A DNA stretch of 64,000 nucleotides from Siphonodentalium dalli (lineage: Eukaryota; Mollusca; Scaphopoda; Gadilida; Siphonodentaliidae), in assembly GCA_032622095.1 (NCBI GenBank), contig CP136063.1:151021379-151085378 (forward strand). The letters are read 5' to 3'. This document shows positions 58,283 through 64,000 of this stretch, piece by piece. Under the pieces are notes generated by a model that saw only the letters and a list, made by a program, of their open reading frames with translations, was not told the DNA's origin and made no database searches. The position numbers and the translations under genes were made by a program. Position 1 is the stretch's first letter. Every line of letters begins with the position of its first letter.

Positions 58283-59291
58283 GATGGCATCGCCAGTAGT
58301 GTTAATGTCGTGCAAAACTGTCATGGCAGGTTTGTTAAACAGACATTATGCCCTGCCATCTGGTCAAATTTCATGCCTGAGATTGTGGCTGATGTTGTAT
58401 GATTATGTTTAGATATTTAAATTGACTTATAGTTGCTTTATTATGCTATTAAAGTATTTTTTATTTAAATTTTCTGTTAATTTTTGTAAATGTTTATTAT
58501 AAATTGACAAATTTTGCATGAAAAGGGTTTAAAATTGGACAAGTTATCCCACTCAAAATGTATATTAACATATCCTCTTCAATTTAGTAACAGTATGGTA
58601 TATAAGGGCATTCTTCAGTTATACGAGATGCATCAGCTAGTAAAATTGAAAATAAAATCTAAATTTTTTGGCTTTATTTTGAGGATTGACACTAATTTTC
58701 AGGATGCCTCATATTGGAAAAATAAACAACTACTGCTCGATATAATCCATTTTTTATTTCAGTAAGGTCTATATTTTGATAAAATACTATAAGAAACGCT
58801 GTGTTTCACACATATACATATATATAGGAATCAGGGAGCTAAATGTGTTCTAGAGTAGGGGAGCGAGTACACCGTGGAACCCTAAAGGTGAAGGTAACTG
58901 AAGAATGACCTTCACCTGATACATACGACACGTTGTTAAAGGATGACATCGCGTTTATTTGATTTGTACATAATATCTAAATAATTTAAACTGGTGAATG
59001 AATGGGGGAATGGATTTTTGTGAGCGGGAAATTTATTTAACTAGCTGCTGTAGTTCGGGATTTTTCCAGATCAAATTTGGCTGTGTGATAGCCCCGTCGT
59101 ACACTTGGGGATTTATTTTTAAAAGTAAACACATGACCTATGATTTTTCTTGCATTTTCGTGATCAACTGGTGTCAATCTAGCTGGGTAAACATCACTGG
59201 TATGGCCTGCAGGCTTCAATTCAGTGAATTTGGCGGAAACGTTAACACTGTCGCCTATGGGAAACCATTTAGTTCAGTGATTCCTATAGGA
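57443..59291. mobile_element. 1849-bp insertion with identical 465-bp direct terminal repeats
   Basis: 57443-57907 and 58827-59291 appear identical. Outside them the satellite monomer is cut at GTGCTAATGGA and resumes ATTAAATTTTGAAATCC, so the block is an insertion. The repeats do not start TG or end CA, no tRNA-complementary site follows the first, and no polypurine tract precedes the second, so a standard LTR element is unlikely. The 3 bp GGA is shared at all borders. The centre holds C, G41 and GGGGGCTAAAGCCCCC tracts and a short exon-like phrase, MDSPVDSKESDKSGNFAW.., near 58021. Confidence 0.7.
58241..58281 (+). repeat. G41 homopolymer
   Basis: 41 consecutive G, followed by TGATGGC. Length in an assembly is unreliable. 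Confidence 0.8.
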
Positions 59292-60540
59292 TTAAATTTT
59301 GAAATCCAAGATGGCCACTGGCGGCCATGTTTTTTGTCCAAATGACCCCAAAATAACTCGTTCCCATTTACATTCCAATTTCAACATCTAGATGTCAATG
59401 TCAACAGCCATGGCAAATTTCATAATGATGCGACCAAAGGTACGACCTGTAGCCCGTGCCAAACGATTTAGTCATGCAAAGAACAAAATCCAAGATGGCT
59501 GCTGGCGGCTTTTTTTTGTTGCCGAATGACCCCAAAATGACTCGTTCCCATCTACATGTTATTGTTAACATCCATGACAAATTTCATGATGATCCGACCA
59601 AAGGTACGACCCGTAGCCCGTGCCAAAGGGTTTAGTCATGCAAAGAGTAAAATCCAAGATGGCTGCTGGCAGCCATGTTTTTTGGCCGAACAACCCCAAA
59701 ATTACTCGTTCCTATCTACATGTCAATATTAACTTCCATGACATATTTCATGATGATCAGACGAACACTCTGGCCTGTAGCCCGTGCTAATGGATTGAAT
59801 TTTGAAATCCAAGATGGCCACTGGCGGCCATGTTTTTTTGCCAAATGACCCCAAAATGACTCGTTCTCATCTACATGTCAATGTCAACGCCCATGACATA
59901 TTTCATAGTGATCCGACCAAAGGTACGACATGTAGCCCGTGCCATAGGAGTTAGTCATGCAAAGAGTAAAATCCAAGATGGCTTCCCGCGGCCATGTTTT
60001 ATGGCCGAACGACCCAAAAATGACACGTTCCCATCTATATGTCATTGTTAACATCCATGACAAATTTCATAATGATTTGATCAAAGGTAGGACCTGTAGC
60101 CCGTGCCAAACAATTTACTCATGCAAAGAGTAAAATCCAAAATGGCTGCTGGCGGCCATGTTTTTTGGCCGAACAACCCCAAAATGACTCGTTCCCATCT
60201 ACATGTCAATATTAATATCCATGACAAATTTCATGATGATCAGACGAACGGGAGGACCTGTAGCTCGTGCTAATGGATTGAATTTTGAAATCCAAGATGG
60301 CCACTGGCAGCCATGTTTTTTCCCCGAATGACCCCAAAATGACTCGTTCCCATCTACATGTCAATGTCGACAGCTATGACAAATTTTATAATGATCCGAC
60401 CAAAGGTATGACCTGTAGCCCGTGCTAAAGGAAATTGTTGACGCATCACAAACGCACACACACACACACGCATACACGGACGACGGACGACAAAGCCATG
60501 GCAATAGCTCAAACTTTACAAAGTAAAGTTGAGCTAAAAA

Positions 60541-60645
60541 TGAAAGTGTCAATGACACTGTAGCTCAACTTGGAAAGGGAATAATTTAATGTATTACAGT
60601 CAATGGAGCGATTAGGAATGTGGAAAGTTGAATGTCTAATACTAC
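60541..60645 (+). repeat. Second 5' arm, head-to-tail with the element before
   Basis: The first 105 bp repeat 57009-57113 almost exactly, starting directly after ...GAGCTAAAAA. It breaks off at TCTAATACTAC. Confidence 0.75.
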
Positions 60646-62289
60646 AGGGCCTGGAACCTACGTCATAAAACAAAGTTTTTCACCAAAAAATGGCGGCTGC
60701 TCGGTGCGACTCGAAGTAAGTATTTATCGTTTTTGCAAACTATGTTCATAAACCACTAAAAAAATCATTGCTTATGAGCTGTAAAACATTGTTTGCTAGC
60801 TCACAGTCATCTACACCGAGATATATATGTAACGGTTGTAAAGATTATCGAGTTCAGGTGGTTTCCATCACCAATTTTCGAGGCATGTTTCAGAGTTTTG
60901 AAATGGTAACGCACGCCTACATTGACTTTTAAAACTGGAATTGTGACATAAATGGTAACGCCTACATATAGTCAACATTTGATTCCAAAATTGGCAATTT
61001 GGCTGAATTCTTTCTTTCACTTGCCGAATATCACAATTAGTTTTAGGACTAGTGAGTAGTGTATGCCTTCACAGTTAATGGAACTTATGGCAGCGCAAGA
61101 GTATAATTCTTCCCTCGCTATAAGATCCCCGAATATAGCCGAGGCGAATCGGTATATATCGGCTCAAACGTAGACTACTTCACTTGTGGCAGGCTAATTA
61201 ATACGTTTTTCACGGAATAACTATCACAAGACATAAATTAATAAAATAATAAGTAATTATATGACCTTTATATATCAATATTATTATAGGGAATAAGAAA
61301 AAGGGTCATTCTGGTTGATGCATCATATACATGATAATTATAGGCTAAAATAAACCAAACTTTGATAAATGAATAAATCGCAATATCGCCACTGCTTGAG
61401 TTGAACCAGGAAGAAGCTTTAAGTTGTATTATTCAATTTTTGTTTCAAATTCAAATGTTTCTGAAATTAATAAAAGAAAAAACTTTAAAAGTGATGTGAA
61501 ACACTCCGGTCAGGTGATCGAATAGAAGTGGAGAATAATCTTGTTCAAAGTAGTTATTTTTACAAATGTTATATCTAAATTGACAACACACACCGTCATT
61601 CTTATATACTAATTAAATGCAGTGACTGCCGATGACAAAATCGTTTATTTCGACACGACTCAGTCTCATATCGCTGACATTTGTCAATATATGCACATAA
61701 CATGTAGAATTTAAGGTAATAGAAAATAGTTTGACATATTATATATCAATACTATCGGATTCAGCATTCAATGATGCATGCATATATCGCAAGATGCCAG
61801 TGATGATAGCCGTCTGAAGTCGACAGAAGTCGCAATGTAACTTATATCGATTGTTTTGATGGGAAACTACATAGTACATCCCTGCCAGTCATTTTCTGAG
61901 GCCTTCGTGTATTCTCGCCGGAAAAGCCCAACACCAAAAAAACACGCGTGGTCTGGAATTCTACGGGTTCACAACAAACGCTAAAACCAGCGGGTGTCTA
62001 AACCGGGTATTAGGAAAATTTCGTCGTCTCAGCCGACTGAGCCGCCATATTTCGTCAGCCACGAACGTCGTGACTAAGCCGGCTTAGCTAGAACCAGCCA
62101 CGAAAAGTTTTTTTTTCTGACCAGAGGGACCCACCACCCCACAAAATATTGTTTTCCTCCAAAATTTTGGGGACCCACCCCCTCTTTCTCATATTTTTAT
62201 AAAAATTTCAGAGTTTTTTTTAGCCGTTCTTCAATAACTGTGTTAACTGTCTTACTAATTGGTAAACACAGATCAGAAAAAAACGCAAA
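60646..62289. other. No gene established
   Basis: Mostly unique sequence. AAAATGGCGGCTGCTCGGTGCGACTCGAAGTAAGT at 60686 looks like a start codon and splice donor, but no following exon is known. At 62110-62190 there is GACCCACCCC-rich sequence like the poly-G hAT family. Confidence 0.35.
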
Positions 62290-64000
62290 ATAATCTGTAT
62301 TTCCAGACGTTTCCGTGTGTTGTTAATATCCATGACAAATTTTATGATGATCAGACTAAAGGTACGACCTGCAGCCCGTGCTGAAGAATTTAGTCATACA
62401 AAGAGTAAAATCCAAGATGGCTGCTGGCCGCATGTTTTTAGGCCGAATGACCCAAAATTACTCGTTCCCATCTACATGTCAATATTAACATCCATGACAA
62501 ATTTCATGATGATCAGACGAACAGTACGACCTGTGGCCCGTGCTAATGGATTGAATTTTGAAATCCAAGATGGCCACTGGTGGCCATTGTTTTTTGTCCG
62601 AATTACCCCAAAATGACTCGTTCCCATCTACATTCCAATTTCAACAGCCATGACAAATTTTATGATGATCGGACTAAAGGTACGACCTGTAGCCCGTGCT
62701 AAAGGATTTAGTCATACAAAGAGTAAAATCCAAGATGGCTGCTGGCGGCCATGTTTTTGGGCCAAATGACCCCAAAATTACTCGTTCCCACCTACATGAC
62801 ATTTTTAATATCCATGACAAATTTTATGATGATCAGACTAAAGGTACGACCTGTAGCCCGTGCTGAAGAATTTAGTCATACAAAGAGTAAAATCCAAGAT
62901 GGCTGCTGGCGGCCATGTTTTTTGGCCGAATGACCCCAAAATTACTCGTTCCCATCTACATGTCAATATTATCATCCATGACAAATTTCATGATGATCAG
63001 ACTAACAGTACGACTTGTGGCCCGTGCTAATGGATTAAATTTTGAAATCCAAGATGGCCGCTGGTGGCCATGTTTTGTGTCCGAATGACCCCAAAATGAC
63101 TCGTTCCCATCTACATTCCAATTTCAACAGCCATGACAAATTTTATGATGATCGGACTAAAGGTACGACCTGTAGTCCGTGCTAAAGGATTTAGTCATAC
63201 AAAGAGTAAAATCAAACATGCCTGCTGGCGGCCATGTTTTTTGACCGAATGACCCCAAAATGACTCGTTCCCATCTACATGTCATTATTAACATTCATTA
63301 CAAATTTTATGATGATCAGACTAAAGGTACTACCTGTAGCCCGTGCTAAAGGATTTAGTCATACAAAGAGTAAAATCCAAGATGGCTGCTGGCGGCCATG
63401 TTTTTTGGCCGAATGACCCCAAAATGACTCGTTCCCATCTACATGTAATTATTAACATTCTTGACAAATTTTATGATGATCAGACAAAAAGTAGGACCTG
63501 TAGCCCGTGCTAAAGGATTTAGTCATACAAAGAGTAAAATCCAAGATGGCTGCTGGCGACCATGTTTTTTGGCCGAATGACCCCAAAATTACTTGTTCCC
63601 ACCTACATGACATTGTTAATATCCATGACAAATTTTATGATGATCAGACTAAAGGTACGACCTGCAGCCCGTGCTGAAGAATTTAGTCATACTAAGAGTA
63701 AAATCCAAGATGGCTGCTGGCCGCATGTTTTTAGGCCGAATGACCCCAAAATTACTCGTTCCCATCTACATGTCAATATTAACATCCATGACAAATTTCA
63801 TGATGATCAGACGAACAGTACGACCTGTGGCCCGTGCTAATGGATTGAATTTTGAAATCCAAGATGGCCACTGGCGGCCATTGTTTTTTGTCCGAATTAC
63901 CCCAAAATGACTCGTTCCCATCTACATTCCAATTTCAACAGCCATGACAAATTTTATGATGATCGGACTAAAGGTACGACCTGTAGCCCGTGCTAAAGAA
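62290..64000 (+). repeat. Satellite array, about ten monomers in two types
   Basis: Type A monomers (about 164 bp) carry TTTAGTCATACAAAGAGTAAAATCC-AAGATGGCTGCTGG. Type B (about 156 bp) carry ATTGAATTTTGAAATCC-AAGATGGCCACTGG. Shared parts are TGACCCCAAAATGACTCGTTCCCATCTACATG and ACGACCTGTAGCCCGTGCTAA. The order read from spacing is B A A B A A A A B. It runs off the right edge. Confidence 0.85.

Larger units (their letters stand above)
57009..60540 (+). mobile_element. Helitron/pearl-like element with satellite core
   Basis: The 5' arm TGAAAGTGTCAATGACACTG..TAGCTCAACTTGG (57009-57120), then a core of 155-165 bp monomers, an (AC)n stretch with ACGGACGACGGACGAC (60450-60490), and the 3' end CAATAGCTCAAACTTTAC..AAAGTTGAGCTAAAAA. 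Arm, tandem core, microsatellite and 3' arm is the layout of bivalve pearl/CvA elements, regarded as Helitron-derived. Interrupted at 57443-59291. Confidence 0.65.

Noticed and set aside
62317-64000. Repeated 60-99 codon frames with TNFMMIRLKVRPAARAEEF and KIQDGCW
   Set aside because: They follow the satellite monomers, which alternate 164 and 156 bp and so cannot keep a frame across the array; no start or splice structure.
1-64000. tRNA or rRNA genes
   Set aside because: No GGTTCGANTCC-type B box with a matching acceptor stem and no rRNA core sequence was seen on either strand; GTTCGAA hits belong to repeat monomers.

Overview
This window is animal nuclear DNA, AT-rich and gene-poor. The coding sequence belongs to animal gene families (a kelch-like CUL3 adaptor, a midkine/pleiotrophin-type growth factor, a geminin-type coiled coil), some of it in exons with GT-AG borders. 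No operon, rRNA, tRNA or CRISPR structure was seen. Helitron-like elements with central arrays of about 120-170 bp monomers, which recall the pearl/CvA elements of bivalves, point to a marine invertebrate, perhaps a mollusc or other lophotrochozoan. The species cannot be named from the sequence.

Genes. (1) A kelch-like protein on the minus strand, one coding exon of 584 codons (12872-14626), with a splice acceptor directly before its ATG. (2) A secreted, intronless, 201-residue protein with three C..WxxC modules of the midkine/pleiotrophin type on the minus strand (42912-43517). A 2.24-kb tandem duplication left a second copy at 40665-41065 without signal peptide or first-module start. (3) The last two coding exons of a geminin-like gene on the minus strand (55356-55445 and 52069-52317); upstream exons were not found. 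(4) A probable last exon of an unrecognised plus-strand gene (51815-52037), whose stop lies 31 bp from the geminin stop, tail to tail.

Mobile DNA fills most of the rest. 1.4-2.6 kb: an element with 68-bp perfect inverted ends and a 9-bp target duplication. 4.8-11.65 kb: a decayed CR1/Jockey-type retrotransposon, broken by a hAT element with an 8-bp duplication (itself hit by a TTAA element) and by a second hAT that holds a Helitron-like element that holds another hAT. 15.2-19.6 kb: Helitron-like arrays. 22.7-27.1 kb: a 4.4-kb element flanked by TA, full of tandem repeats and a retrotransposon remnant. 27-34 kb: minisatellites, TTAA elements and a head-to-tail Helitron dimer. 34.5-38 kb: a large palindrome, a Mutator-like element and a 424-bp MITE. 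38.5-43.3 kb: a TA element and the tandem duplication with the growth factor gene. 44.9-49 kb: further arrays and fold-back elements. 57-64 kb: a satellite with an A-A-B higher-order order, interrupted by a 1.85-kb insertion with identical 465-bp direct terminal repeats.

The most unusual signal is shared by otherwise unrelated tandem-core families: a box of about 22 bp, close to ACCAAATTTNANNNRATCGG, recurs with the same spacing in at least six of them, and several also carry a second box, AGGGCCATAACTC. All comparisons were made by eye; identities and boundaries are approximate where stated.
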